Below are positions 1 through 11,305 of a stretch of 64,000 nucleotides of DNA, piece after piece. Source of the stretch: Papaver somniferum (lineage: Eukaryota > Streptophyta > Magnoliopsida > Ranunculales > Papaveraceae); assembly GCF_003573695.1 (NCBI RefSeq), contig NC_039368.1, positions 10,439,860 through 10,503,859 on the forward strand. Direction: 5' to 3'. The translations under genes and the position numbers were made by a program. Numbering within the stretch: the first letter of the stretch is position 1; every line of letters begins with the position of its first letter. The notes under the pieces are model-generated. The model did not search any database and was not told the DNA's origin. It worked only from the letters and a program-made list of their open reading frames with translations.

Positions 1-51
1 CAATCGGATCCTCGGGGTCATAGGGTTTCATCTTCCTCCGGTGCGAAGATT

Positions 52-3000
52 ATGCCTTCTAAGAAATGGGATATGCCGAAGGGTCCTTCTGGGTCTAGAT
101 ATGCTGTTAACCGCGCCCCTTCTCGTCCTCGTGAAGATTCTAGGAGTACACAGGCTCCTCCTCGTGATGACTCTAGGAGTACGCGGGCTCCTCCTCCTCG
201 TACTGAAATAGTGGATGCTCCGCCCCTTCGTTCAATGGCTCCTCCTTCGGTGCCTCCGCAGAAATCTTTGCCGCCTCCTCCCGTACTATGTCGAGAGCTG
301 ATCCGTCTACAAATCTTCCTTCTAAAAGGAAAGCTTCGGAATTGGGTCCTACTTCTGATTCCGCAGACGAAGAAGAAACTGTCCCCGTGATACGCAGCAT
401 TTCAGTTGGTAAGAAGAAGGTCACTTTCAAGCATATTTATCTTGAGATGTTCAAGGAAAAACATGAACTCCAAGCTTTTGAGGTTCGCTTCTATGCTCTT
501 GACGATGATATCACCTACGAGCTCCTTGCTAATTATCAGTTTGACGAGTTTCATCTGTTGACTACGGTTGGAGCCTTCGAGGCGGGTCTTATGTTGCCCT
601 TATATAAGTCGGGTGAATCCTTTTATTATGACGTGTTGGCTAGTCGCGAAGGCTCTTCGACGAACACTCATAATCATTCCGTGTCACAACTATCTAGGAA
701 TTATCTTCGTTCACTGAAGGAATGTTATCTGCGGAGCAAGGGAGAGACTATGATGACCTGCTATGTTCCAAATCCTGCTGAGAGAGAGTGGTACACTCCT
801 CAAAACTTTAATAGTTCTTTTGGGGATTATGTCAACAGCAGAAACCGTAAGCCGTAGAGTGTTAGTCTTCGTAATATTGCTGCTCCCCGTGGTGAAATTT
901 GTCTTTTGAGTGAGGTGAGTGATGCCAAGCTGAAGTATGTTCCTGGTACTGAGGGATATGCTAAACGGAAACTCTTTCCTGCTCGTGAAAGGATTAAGCG
1001 TGACCATGATTATGAATGACATGCTACTGTTATTGAGGTAGTTGGTCCTTGGGCTTACAGATGGATTTCGGGTCCACGTGGTTGGCGTCCTTCTAAAAAT
1101 AGCAAGCCTCGTGAAACTCCTCCTGCTCGTTATGGAGATTTCTTTCCTTGGCGTCCTAATTTCGTGGGCATGAATTTTCCTTATGCTCTTGATGTCGTTG
1201 ATGGATATGAGGAGGAGGGTTCTGGTGCTATCCATCCATCAAAGAGTATTGCTGCTGCCAAGGTATAGTTTCTTCTTATATTCTCTATCTTTTTGCCCCT
1301 TTTTCCTTGCTTGAAATAATTTTCATTTTTGAAGTGAGGGAAAAAAATGAGCCTTTGTGGGATGTATACTGGTTTGTAGGTGTCGAAGAAGAAGAAACTT
1401 GGACCCAAACAATCTTCTACTGCGGTTATCGGTGGGGCTAAGGGTTATGAGGAGTTTACGAGTCTCATAAACCAAGGGTATGGTGAGGATGAAGAAATGT
1501 ACAATGGAGAAGAGCGTACCGACACTTCTTACCCTGATAACGAAGGTGGTAATGGTGAAGAAGAAGTTGTCGCGGGTCGTGATGGTGAGGCTGAAGTTGT
1601 CGCGGGTGGTGATCTTGAAGAAGAAGTTGTCGCGGGTGGTGATGGTGAATAAGAAGTTGCCGCGGGTGGTGATGGTGAGGCCGAGGGTAATATTACCGTC
1701 GGTGGTACTGGTGGGAGTGGATCTGCCCCTGTTGGCGATGACCTTGTTGGTGTGGGTACTTTGCCCGTAATTTCCACAGAATTCTCTTTCGGTAGGATAT
1801 ATTCCGCGGGGGAATCCTTCGATGTGACTGCTGCCATGGGTCTTGCCGAGGACTTCTCATTTATCTCTCCACATGATTATTGGGATGTGCTTGGGGACCT
1901 TGGCAAAGAAGGTACCACTGATCAGCAAGCTGAGAACGCAGGTGGTCATGCTGAGGGTGGTAATGTCGAGACTTGCGCGGGTGAGGAGATAACCGCCAAG
2001 GGGAAGTCTGCGGTTGAGTATCCTTTCGAGGATTTCCCTTTCTTGCTAATGCCTGAAGGTGAAGATGAAATTTTGGCTTGGCTAAAGAACAAGAACCTGA
2101 TGTTCGTCCCTAACCCTGCCCCCGTGGTCACTGGTGAGAAGAATTCCGATGCTTATACTCGTCGAATGATGCAACTGTCTTCTGAAGACCGCGTTGCTGA
2201 GATGTGGGAGAAGAATCTTAGATCTTCGGAAGCTAATTTAGTGGTTGACCCTCCCTCCTCTGTTGCTGATATGATGGCCATAGTTGATGGGTACCAGTAC
2301 GGTTTTCCCCAGCAGCGTGTTTTAGAGGTAAATCCTTGTACTCTTTTTATGATATCCGCGCATTGTGTTCTTCGTGATATCTGATCCCTTTGGTATAATA
2401 ATGTTTGTTGTTTGTGACGTAGATGATGAGGAGCGAACATTGTAACCATGTTTTATACCAATTCTTTAAAGCAAAGTCTTTAAAGTTGGAGGCCAAGCTT
2501 CGTCATAGGGAAGAGGAACTGTCTGCGGATGAAGCGGAAATAAATGAACTCAGGGGCCGTCTGAAGGAAAAAGTACAGCTGGGTAACGCTGAGGAGAATC
2601 TTCGTTTAGAACTCGCTATAGTCCGCAATGAATTGGAGCAGACTCGTAGAAGTGTCTCGTCCTTCACAAGTTTGTATTTTACGTATTTTTCACTCCTTGT
2701 GATTCCCTATCTGTATTTCGGTGTTCTGTCTGAGTCTCCCCACCCTATCTTCAGTGGGTGGAGTCCCCGAGTTGATATGGCTTCGGAAAGAAAGGGAACG
2801 ACAGAAATCCCGTATTGCAGAGTTGGTGGGTAAGTTGAAGAGCGAAGCCGTAAAGTGGAATGCTCGTGCTGATGAGCACAACGCCTTAACAGCTGAGTGG
2901 TGTGAAAAGCGAACACTGATGGTTGATATGCAAAATAAGTACAATCATGACCGTTGTTTGTTTAATGGTACGCTGCTATGGACGCGTGACAACCTGCGTG

Positions 3001-3920
3001 ATGCTCGAGAACATGCTTCAGACTAAGAGGCTAGAATGCGCTTTTTAGAAGGAGAGTTACAACAAGCTCGTTCTTTATTAGGCCCCGGGGTTAGGGATAG
3101 TATGTTGCGTATTTCCGAGGAAAGAGATAATGCTAGGGCCGAGGTTGGTGCTCTTAGTAAAGCCCTAGCAGCGTCTCGAGCGGATGTTGCTCGCCAAGTG
3201 GAGTCTGAAAGATATCTTGAGATGAATGTGTATCGACTTCATAAAAGGATGGGGGAGGTGAATGATGAAGTCAACCATCTTCGTCACTTGGATTCGATTA
3301 AGCAGGTAGGTTTAGACGCCAGTTAATTTGCTCTTACGAACCTTCAAACGGATTATAAGAAACTATCCACCGAATGACTTTCTTGATGAAGCTCGGGATG
3401 CAGTTGTCAATGAGTATGAGGAGGCTTCGGCTAATGTCGAAGGTATAACCTCGTTTTATCGAGTGTGATTCTGTTATTTCTTCGTTTTAACCCCTTGGTA
3501 TTTTTTGTTTCAGCACTCGAGGGACAGCTTCACGCAGCAAATGATGAGCTTAAAAAGACTCAATCTGCCTTAGTGCAGCAGGAAGGACAAACCAACTATT
3601 TCAAAGGATTGGCTGCGTCTCGTGAGGAAGCAGCGGATATTGCCTCCAAAGAGGCGGAACGCCTATCTGTATTGCTGTCTCAAGCCCACCAGCGGACCGC
3701 TGTTATCACTTATAAGGCTCTATGTCAGCTGGCTGAAGAGACCAACAAAGTCCTGGATAATATTGAACTTGGCCTTAAAGTCGAACATGGTCTTGTCAAG
3801 AATTATCTGCGCCGTCCCCTTCCCGCGCCTTTGCCTGGTTCATCTGGGCCCTCTTCAGGTGGTAGCGTACCTTCATCTCGCAGATACAACCCCGTTGATG
3901 GAGCTGTATCGTCCAAGTAG
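52..3920 (+). pseudogene. Decayed coiled-coil gene of the putative gypsy-type transposon-domain family
   Basis: A multi-exon gene remnant. A Pro/Arg-rich N-terminus (52-390) runs, after a frame change near 285, into a basic/acidic linker and a globular block (about 440-1250: FEVRFYALDDDITYEL...). This resembles the plant 'putative gypsy type transposon' domain (PF04195); the family call is by eye. Introns fit GT..AG at 1263-1379 and 2328-2422, both phase 0. A 30-bp tandem repeat at 1546-1680 encodes D-G-E-x-E-V-V-A-G-G. From 2423 the product is heptad-rich coiled coil to the stop at 3918-3920, with further splice sites near 3306, 3443 and 3513. Lesions: in-frame stops at 855 (TAG), 1017 (TGA), 1650 (TAA) and 3024 (TAA), and a frame change near 3365. 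The frame is open on both sides of each stop, so these are point lesions in one gene. Such genes are usually transposon-borne; no LTR is visible here. Confidence 0.6.
1546..1680 (+). repeat. 30-bp coding tandem repeat
   Basis: About four copies of a 30-bp unit (GGTGATGGTGAAGAAGAAGT...). Each encodes a decapeptide of the form DGE(E/A)EVVAGG inside the coiled-coil pseudogene. The unit length is a multiple of three, so the frame is kept. The fourth copy carries the TAA at 1650. Confidence 0.75.
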
Positions 3921-4319
3921 ATTTCTTTTATTAGTCATAGAAAATTGATCCTCGTTGATTATATAATTTCGGATCATTTTTTGATGTGTCGCTTCGCATG
4001 CCTTCCACATGTCTCTTTCTGTACACATGGTGGATGATGAAAGGTGTACATACAGGGATAGGAGAAAATCAAAGGGGCCCTTCCCATGCCATAATATGCA
4101 ACGCCTTAGTCACGCGCCTATTCCCAACACCTACAACGCGTGACTAGTTGAGCGTCTATAGCTACAGCCTACAGATCAATACCTTAGCAGTAGCACTATA
4201 AAAAGTTTTGAAAACAGCCCGATTAATCAAGGCACTTAGTACGGTTTCAACTTTCAAGATATACTGACAGAAATGTTTAGCGCACAACTTTGGAACTAAC
4301 AAGTTTTACACCATTTTCT
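3921..4319. other. Intergenic, no feature seen
   Basis: AT-rich sequence between the coiled-coil pseudogene and the MITE. No open frame, RNA gene or repeat recognised. Confidence 0.5.
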
Positions 4320-4670
4320 TACTCCCTCCGTCTCCTATGTATAGACGAAGAAGTAGAATTCTTTAAGAATAAGAAAAAAATTTACTTTTATAAATTTTTC
4401 TAATGTAGCATGACTTACCCTCATCAATTATAATATATTTATCTAGGAAACATGAAAAATATCAATAAAATAAAATTTTTTATCCCACTAAAATATTAAA
4501 ATAGCATAATTCTTCATGGAAATTATCAAAGACATTAATTAAGCTTGTTAATGTCATACTCTTTAATAAGGATTAATATGGAAGAAACCACATTGGAATT
4601 GGTTTTATGCCTATCTATTGAGACTAAAGAATTTTACTTCTCTGCCTGTATATTAGAGACGGAAGGAGTA
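4320..4670. mobile_element. Stowaway-like (Tc1/mariner) MITE
   Basis: About 347 bp flanked by TA dinucleotides (4320-4321 and 4669-4670). The left end reads TACTCCCTCCGTCTC; the inverse of the right end reads TACTCCTTCCGTCTC. The inverted match continues for roughly 45 bp (ATGTATAGACGAAGAAGTAG against ATATACAGGCAGAGAAGTAA). CTCCCTCCGT termini and a TA target site are diagnostic of plant Stowaway elements. No coding capacity. Confidence 0.88.
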
Positions 4671-5093
4671 GCATTCTTCACACCTGTTCTGTACTTATTA
4701 TGCTACTAATTAAGCTTATGGAAGCTCCAACATATCTTGTTTGACATAGATTGGGAGTCGGCCAAACTTTGTTTTTGGCATGAATTCTGGTTCTTTCTTA
4801 AAAACCACCATAATCTTTGCCTGAGCTAAAATTAAGAGGCACGAATAAGTAGTCTTGTTAACTTCATGCAATTTTGAAACAGAAACCAGATATTGTGCAG
4901 TAATTTGTATTACCTTGGACTACAGACTGTCTATGCAAAACATAAAAAACAAATCCATGGTTTGGCTTTGGAAACAGTATGAACCGGTAATGGAAAACAG
5001 TTCGATGCACAATGAAAGATTGGAACTAAAAGCTGATTCTAACTAGTAACTTATTTTTCTTTAATGAAAGACAACTGAGTTCTTATCTTAAGA
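4671..5093. other. Intergenic, no feature seen
   Basis: Sequence between the MITE and the 3' end of the F-box pseudogene. One 63-codon open frame at 4855-5046 has no recognisable similarity and is not called. Confidence 0.5.
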
Positions 5094-6771
5094 TCAGAAT
5101 TTAATCACACAACCTGGTGAGGCCCTTGGATAACTTGGTATCTCCGCCGTGACTTGTTTTTCACTTCTCGCATTTACAAAGGGAGGATAACAGTCATAGT
5201 CACGATCAAAGTGACAAATAGTCATCATTTCCAAAACTTTTGCGTCCTTCAAGATCAGTTTCACCAGCTTCATTTCCCTTTGTTTCCCAGCAAATTCATG
5301 AAAGCAAACCGATTTTAGATGTGGAAACAGACATCCAGTAGTTCCAATATCAAGCGCCCAACTATCATCTTCATTGTCATAGTTGCCTTCACTCTAATCA
5401 TTGTTATCACACTCAGCAGTGTTAGAGACATCTCCTTCGCCTTCATTGTCGTTGCTGTTTTTGCTCTCAACAGAGCTGGCATCATCGTCTTCATTGTCAT
5501 CAACCTCATCATCCTCAGCGTCGCTAATGTATTTTACTTCGTCATACACATACTGGAATGAAATTGAAAACAATCAAAAGATATCAAATGATTAGTTACT
5601 GTGACATAACAAGGTAACATAAGTTAGTCCAAAACTATTAATCCAATGACAGTATGGAGAATTATTAGTTTCAAAAACTTGCCTCATCAAATTCGAGTGT
5701 CTCCAGCTTAGGTACTCTTTTGAGCAAAGCAATTAGTCCTTCATCATTGGTTTGATTCTTAGATATGCTCAACATTTTCACATTACGGAATGCTAGCAAA
5801 TTATTTGATTGACCGCACACGGAGCAAATAGCCTATTTATCACAAGGTAAAAGCAGCAAATAAGTCAGTTTTCTGAAGTCAGATCAAACCGTAGGCAACA
5901 CATAAGTACCCTAAAGAAAGCAGCAAGCAAAGAGTACCTGTAGGATCAAATCATTGACTGTTAGACGTTTCACATGCGTAAGGGCCCGAAGTAAGGGACT
6001 TATTTCTGCACCATTGTCTATAGAGTTTATGCAAACAACTGCTTCCATCGGTGTTGGAAAGCTAGACAAGACATATTCTTTTGCGCTATAGACCGTGTAG
6101 TAAAACGTCGCAAGACTTGGAGAATCAATTTTAAACCATCACGACTCGGAAAATCCTTACCATCAATTTGCAAGTGTTTCAGCATAGGATTTGAAATACA
6201 GAAATTCCTAACACCATAAATGCAGAATACCAGAATCAATTCTTCAAGAACAGGGGAATTGGAAAAGAGTTCCTGATTCCAGCACTCATCGCTGAACTTA
6301 AACCTTAAAAGTTTAAGGCGCTTGAGTCTTGGAAAAGAGATATATTTAGGAAGGCGGACATTAGGTTGAGTATCCAGCTCCAACAATGTCAGTGATTCAC
6401 AAGTAAAAAGAGATATGGGAACAAACAAGGGGGGTGTTTGGATTAAACGTAACTTGAGCTCTTCAACGTTACCCATTATTACAGTAGAGATCCAAGAATG
6501 AAGTCGGGATGCATTCAACTGGTGATTGCAGTGGAGAGAAAATTTGTCTACATTAGACGAATTATGACGATGCAACGTTCCATCCACAAAATCCATGAAT
6601 TTGTCATCCTCGTCATAAGTTAAAAACGGAAAATGAAGAGCGGGAACAGTGGTCCAAATGTAGTAACATCTTTTTGATAATACGCTAGTACGAGCTGCAT
6701 CCGTGATGAAGAAGAGAGTCTGGTAAATCACTGATCCTATCTTTTGCTGCTTCCTCCCTCATGATTGACAT
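5094..6771 (-). pseudogene. F-box / LRR / FBD protein pseudogene
   Basis: Plant F-box/FBD/LRR genes encode SCF ubiquitin-ligase substrate adaptors. Three exons fit: 5938-6771, 5683-5832 (with a GC-type donor, GAG|GCAAGT) and 5094-5552. The likely ATG is at 6771-6769 and the F-box starts KDRISDLPDSLLHH. The middle of the F-box, normally about eight residues here, is missing near 6702-6709. The frame shifts there and resumes as ARTSVLSKRCYYIWTTVPAL. LRRs follow (LTLLELDTQPNVRLPKYISF). A 1-nt frameshift lies at about 6129-6133, after which FPTPMEAVVCINS and AICSVCGQSNN read on. Exon 3 encodes an Asp/Glu-rich stretch, an in-frame TAG near 5394, and a C-terminal FBD domain (CLFPHLKSVCFHEF ... MMTICHFDRDYDCYPPF). 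Three lesions make this non-functional as an F-box protein. Confidence 0.85.
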
Positions 6772-7054
6772 GTATACTCTTCAGCATAGGATTTGAAATA
6801 CATAAATAATCAATATGTAGAAGAAAAAAAAATTACACTAAATGGAAAACTCTCTAACCATGATTTTATTTTAAAACTGGAGTGAAGACGGTTGTTGTGT
6901 TCTGATGACTAAATTAGTAAAATTCATGTCTCTTCAAAAACCAACCTAGGTTTCATTTGAACCTAGGGTTTTTGATAATGAATAACATTCAAATATAGAA
7001 GAAGAAACGAAGATTGAAGTCATGAAGAAGTAGAAGAAACATACCTTGACTCGC
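6772..7054 (-). other. F-box 5' flank with a copied LRR fragment
   Basis: Upstream sequence of the F-box pseudogene. At 6779-6805 the stretch CTTCAGCATAGGATTTGAAA... repeats 6178-6203 inside the LRR part of exon 1, so a short coding piece is duplicated in the leader. The rest is AT-rich with no other feature. Confidence 0.5.
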
Positions 7055-7230
7055 AACAAACACTGATCTGTGAGTGATTTCAGAGAAATTAGATCTGTAG
7101 AGAAATTAGGAGACTGAAAGGAGGAAAGTGAATATATAGTAAAGGTAAGAAGAATTCAAACGTTTGGATTTCCTTTGTCTTTGAAATTTGGACGTCTCAT
7201 TGGATTCCGTGGTCAACCGGTCAGTAGCAT
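7055..7230 (-). repeat. Promoter-region duplication, copy 1
   Basis: Begins CAACAAACACTGATCTGTGA and ends near GTGGTCAACCGGTCAGTAG. Both blocks recur in the same order at 7317-7465. This lies in the 5' flank of the F-box pseudogene and looks like a tandem duplication of its promoter or leader. Confidence 0.7.
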
Positions 7231-7316
7231 TTACAAATTACAACCGATATTCAAAGATGCTTCAGAAGACTTCCTACGGAAAATTGTGGAGTATAAATTT
7301 TTCATCGATATGTGGA

Positions 7317-7465
7317 GCAACAAACACTGATCTGTGAGTGCTCCCAGAGAAATTAGTTCAGCAGATTTCACATGAGAGAGTGAAAGAGGAAAATGAGTTG
7401 AAAGTTTGCTTTGTTTCTACTTTCTTTCCCTTCGGATCGTGGTCAACTAGTCAGTAGTATTTCCG
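7317..7465 (-). repeat. Promoter-region duplication, copy 2
   Basis: Begins CAACAAACACTGATCTGTGA and shares CAGAGAAATTAG, GTGAAAGAGGAAA and GTGGTCAACTAGTCAGTAG with copy 1. Spacing differs by indels, so the duplication is old. Confidence 0.7.
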
Positions 7466-7678
7466 ACACACATTCCGAGCTGTCTCCAAAATAAAAAAAA
7501 AAAGTATAAAGTTGTATAAAATGTTGCCTAAACTAAAGCTTTATTTTAATTTGTCATGGGGTACCCAAAGGGCATGCATGTTAGTTGGTAGATCCCAAAG
7601 GCATACTAAACTTAAGTGATCGGCTTGGCATGCTAGTGTTAACAATGAGTGACAATATTGCCATGAACTTTGCGTGGT

Positions 7679-8225
7679 CTAGTGTGGTGTGGATCCCAAT
7701 GATAATCCAGGGTTTGTATTGTTTGTCTTTTGCAGGATCAGCTGGGTCAAACAATAAGAGAAATACAAGAAACGATAAACTTGCTGAGACTTGTCAGCTG
7801 CAAGTACTTCTCTAAAATCCGGCGAGAAATCCTCATGTCTTATCTCGACCCAAGACCCAGCTGGATGAATACCAGCAAGAAGGTTCTCCTCCATATCTGT
7901 ATAACATTCCAAGGTGATTCTGGGTTAGTATTAGTAAGAAGGTTGCAAACTGCCTTGGAGTCGATAGCAATATGGACCCTCAACTGGTTGCCTTGAATAG
8001 TTATTATTAAGCCAAGTTCCACTCCTTCTAATTCATGAGCAAGCACAGAATGACCTCAAGGAACTAACCATGTACAATCTATAACTTTGGGAGTAACAAC
8101 GATACAGTCAATTTTCCATCTGCTCATGAACCACATTGTGTGCATATCCTCTTCTGCTTTCTGAATAGAAGCTGCCCTTTTATATCTGACATCCTGAACA
8201 ATAAACATACTGACCTGAACTTGAG
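7679..8225 (-). pseudogene. RNase H-like relic, probably from a LINE
   Basis: On the minus strand a frame reads QDVRYKRAASIQKAEEDM ... VIDCTWLVP, then a stop. It continues HSVLAHELEGVELGLI and HIAIDSKAVCNLLTN. AHELEGVELGL followed by IDSKAVCNLL resembles the helix with the catalytic Glu and the strand with the catalytic Asp of plant non-LTR RNase H domains (RVT_3 type). The frame changes near 7900 and a possible tail (FREVLAADKSQQ) follows. No reverse transcriptase or A-tail is seen. It could instead be a host RNase H-like gene fragment. Confidence 0.5.
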
Positions 8226-8529
8226 TACTAAATTGTTTTGACTTATCTGATTAACTAAGCACGTCGAAGCATGAAAAAAAAGAGCTAGTTGTGGACCGTT
8301 AGAGCAGTGATTAAATAAATATATCTCAATGGAAATCTTTCTGTAAAAGAAATAGAGGCTGGATCATTGATTACAATGAGATATAACAGACCAAAATTCT
8401 GAATGGTGCAGAGAAATAATGATTTCCCACTAATTAATAAACTTATAAACCGCTAAGATAATTGTACTAAAGACTGCAAAGATGTATTGTAGGATGACCT
8501 TCAATAGAAAGAATGAATCATATTACTGA

Positions 8530-9680
8530 AGCTTAAGATGTGAAGTGAACCGTTAGAATGACGGTTGAAGCTATCCATATCCTCCTTGCTTGCTATGAAA
8601 CCATACTATTTGCTTTTTCCATCTTTCATAGAGAATAGAGTTCTGCTATGATCCCAAGCATCCATGTCTGATGTCGCTTCCTATTTTAATAAAATGATTG
8701 TGGAGTCTCCAAGCTTCAATGTAGCCCGTCGCTGTAGTTTCGAATATGAGGAGACTCATCCCCCAGTACCCTTTCAGACCAAGGCAATTCCATGGCTTTA
8801 ATGCATAATATGCACAAAATAAACCAAGTAGATCCGGATTACACATGCCAGTCCACTGAAAATCCATTCAATAACCCAAATTATATGAGATGCATGGCAG
8901 AAGACAGGATGCGATGAATAATATAAGGAACAAGTGGTAAATAACTGAACATAGTAGAACAAATCCAGAAACTCCGAATGATCGTGAAGTAGGATATACA
9001 GATGCATGAATGGTTATGATTCTTCAAAAGGACAATAAAGCGGATATGTAAAATAGTTAACGATCATCCTCCCATTGGCAAAATGGTGAAACCAACATTT
9101 TATGATGACAAATCTATATTAAAACTCAATCATACCTTCTCATTTAGCAGTGTTCATAACCACCACCATGGGAGGCCAAACAATTTCTTTATCAGGAACC
9201 AATTGACGGAGACCATGCCATTTACCATGTACCTCACCAACTGGTAAAACAGAAGCTCCTCATCTACGAATTCTGCAAACTCTCTGTTACAATCCATTGG
9301 TCTTAGCATGGACCACTAGTGGTTCAAATCAATTGAACCAGTCGATTTAGCCTGGTCTGTTTTAGCATGCTGGACGAATGCCATTTCTGCACATATGAAT
9401 TTGTTTCCTCGACGCTCAATTTTTCTAAGATTTCGAATAAATTCTTAAACTACTTGTTCTTTGTGCGGGTCTCATGGCTCTTCTGGCTTTCATCTGAAGC
9501 ATCAGCATAGATGTCATCATTGCTATATTCAATCATGCTTTTATCATCCTCATAGTCAATATCATCTGTGACATTCTCAGCTGCATTAGGTTGAACTTGA
9601 ACATCTCTTACACCCCACCGCCAACCAAGTTGTAGAGGAGGAGGAATCTTGGCTGGTGGTGCCATGAAATTGTTCTCCAA
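8530..9680 (-). pseudogene. SGS3-like: SGS3-like pseudogene (zf-XS and XS domains)
   Basis: SGS3 binds RNA and works with RDR6 in tasiRNA production and post-transcriptional silencing. In order: a PPPLQLGWRWG block and an acidic linker (9470-9650), then SQKSHETRTKNK immediately followed by TAG (9450-9452) where the family has Trp. Next come FKNLFEILEKLSVEE and a zf-XS remnant (WHSSS where WHCPAC is expected), then HAKTNG. The XS domain starts at [10 protein letters not shown]...[13 protein letters not shown]. An intron fits 8856-9135. The XS domain continues WTGMCNPDLL...GMSLLIFETTATGYIEAWRL. The post-XS part is frameshifted but legible: MDAWDHSRTLFSMKDG and YGFIASKEDMDSFNRHSNG. At least four stops or frameshifts are present. 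The long C-terminal coiled coil of SGS3 is not recognisable beyond 8530. Confidence 0.85.
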
Positions 9681-9729
9681 ATCTTTATTGAGAATTCGAG
9701 AGATTGGCTTTTTGAATTTCCTCTTCCAC

Positions 9730-9981
9730 CTGGTATCGCTTGCAAAGCTGAAGCTGATTTACTTGGCCAGGCATCAATAAAAGTTTAAAAGTAGCCTCCA
9801 TGTGAAGATCCGCAAGTGTGGGTTCGCTTTGGTCGGACCTCATTGGAAATGAAGGCTTGCTCCTTGTCAGCCAAGCAAATTGATAACAAACGCCATCCCT
9901 TGGAATGGCGTATACAAGCTGATAATCCCTAAATGCAATTCCGGTATAATCAACTAGTTGGCTTACGGCTCGATTTACGCC
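9730..9981 (-). other. Exon-like open block, unrecognised
   Basis: A 252-bp minus-strand stretch open in one frame (RAVSQLVDYTGIAFRDYQ ... EATFKLLLMPGQVNQLQL). It is bounded by a plausible acceptor (CCAACAG| at 9982) and donor (CAG|GTGGAA at 9729). It lies just upstream of the SGS3-like pseudogene but does not resemble SGS3's N-terminus as I know it. It may be a separate gene fragment or a fused exon. I do not recognise the protein. Confidence 0.35.
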
Positions 9982-11039
9982 TGTTGGCTATTGCTATTGA
10001 TGTACTCTAAATGGTGATGCACACCTATTACACAGCACAAGAACAGCCAAAGTTTAATCAGTGTAAGTAATTTTTCAAAATGCACCATAGAAAGCAAGTA
10101 TCAAACTCTAGATAAAATCAAAACCTAGAGATATAAAGAAAGTTACAGAAGATGAAAAGAGAAATAAAAACAAAAGACCCAAATTATCTATTAAACAACA
10201 ATTACAGTAGCCGGACCTCAATTATCTACATTGACATTAAAATCCTCAACAAACAAACTTAAGTGTAACAACCAATTACAGGAAAACATAGAAAAGAAAG
10301 AAAATGAGTAGCAGTATTTCAACCAAATATAAAAAGAATCTAAACCCAAAATTTTGACAACAAAATCTTGAAGTAGATGATAATTCATCCATCAGCAAAC
10401 AACGTAGTCGTAGAGGAAAGACCTCAATAGAAAGGGGAAAACATTAAAAAAAAAATAGAGCTACATACGTGGTAGTGGTAAAGATCCTTACCACCAATAT
10501 GAAGTGATTTTAAGACATTTTGCACGACCTGTTCCACATCCCAAACATCACCACCCCTTCTTCTTCCAGCCAAAACACCATCAAAGATTTTTTTCGGGTC
10601 TGAGAAATTTTAAAAGGAGAGAGAGAAAGAATGGGTAGTTGAAAAGGTCTGATATGATGCGAAGGCTTATTTTTTACTGTGAAAGAGAAAGTTACTGCTT
10701 TACTCTATCTTGAAAAAGACCAAAATAACCATTTTGTTGTGTATTCACATTCACGGATACATCATGCATAGTTTATATACTCGTAGACAGAGTACATGAA
10801 CAAAATAAGAAAAGAAATAGTGGGAAGTTTACACAGACACGAAGATTGCTAGTTCTAGTCATTACTTAAAACTTGATTTCTCTTACAAGCCCCTTCGAAC
10901 CAACTAGTACACGGCTATATAGCATTGGAAAGTTTACAAAGGTATGGCACCTGTTGACATCGACATACGTGTGGACATTAGGATTCTGCTAATCCTTAAG
11001 AATAATTCATCTTCTAAATCTCAACTAATCATAGAGATT
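9982..11039. other. No gene recognised
   Basis: AT-rich sequence. A minus-strand stretch at about 10490-10600 can be read as KKIFDGVLAGRRRGGDVW... and ends at a possible splice site. It could be a first exon upstream of the block at 9730-9981, but the support is thin. Confidence 0.35.
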
Positions 11040-11235
11040 AGTGCGTTTGATACAAATATGTTTCTGACTTCTGTTTCTCCAGAAGTAGAAATCAAAAGCA
11101 GCAATCAGAAGCAAAAAAATTTTGCTTCATAAAAAGTCGACTTTTCTATTTCTGGAAGTCATTCTTACATTGATTATCCAAACTAACTTCTGATTTTTTT
11201 GCTTCAAGAAGTTAAAAAGCAGGTTATGGGTATGT
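11040..11235. repeat. Nested inverted repeats, possible MITE remnant
   Basis: A perfect 9-bp stem with a 3-base loop (GAAGCAAAA..TTTTGCTTC) is centred near 11120. It is bracketed by a longer imperfect inverted pair (CCAGAAGTAGAAA against TTTCTATTTCTGG). ACTTCTG motifs recur at the outer edges. No clear target duplication. Confidence 0.35.
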
Positions 11236-11305
11236 AGCCATCGCAAATGACTAACAGGATATTGTACTTTTTCATAAGCGAAATATGTAGAAGGTAAAAT
11301 ATGGG

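Noticed and set aside
4320..4670. Possible non-coding RNA gene with strong hairpin
   Set aside because: The hairpin is the terminal inverted repeat of a Stowaway MITE with TA duplication.
5315..5561. Plus-strand hydrophobic ORF and Met/Thr-rich minus ORF
   Set aside because: Other phases of F-box exon 3, which reads cleanly as Asp/Glu-rich linker plus FBD domain.
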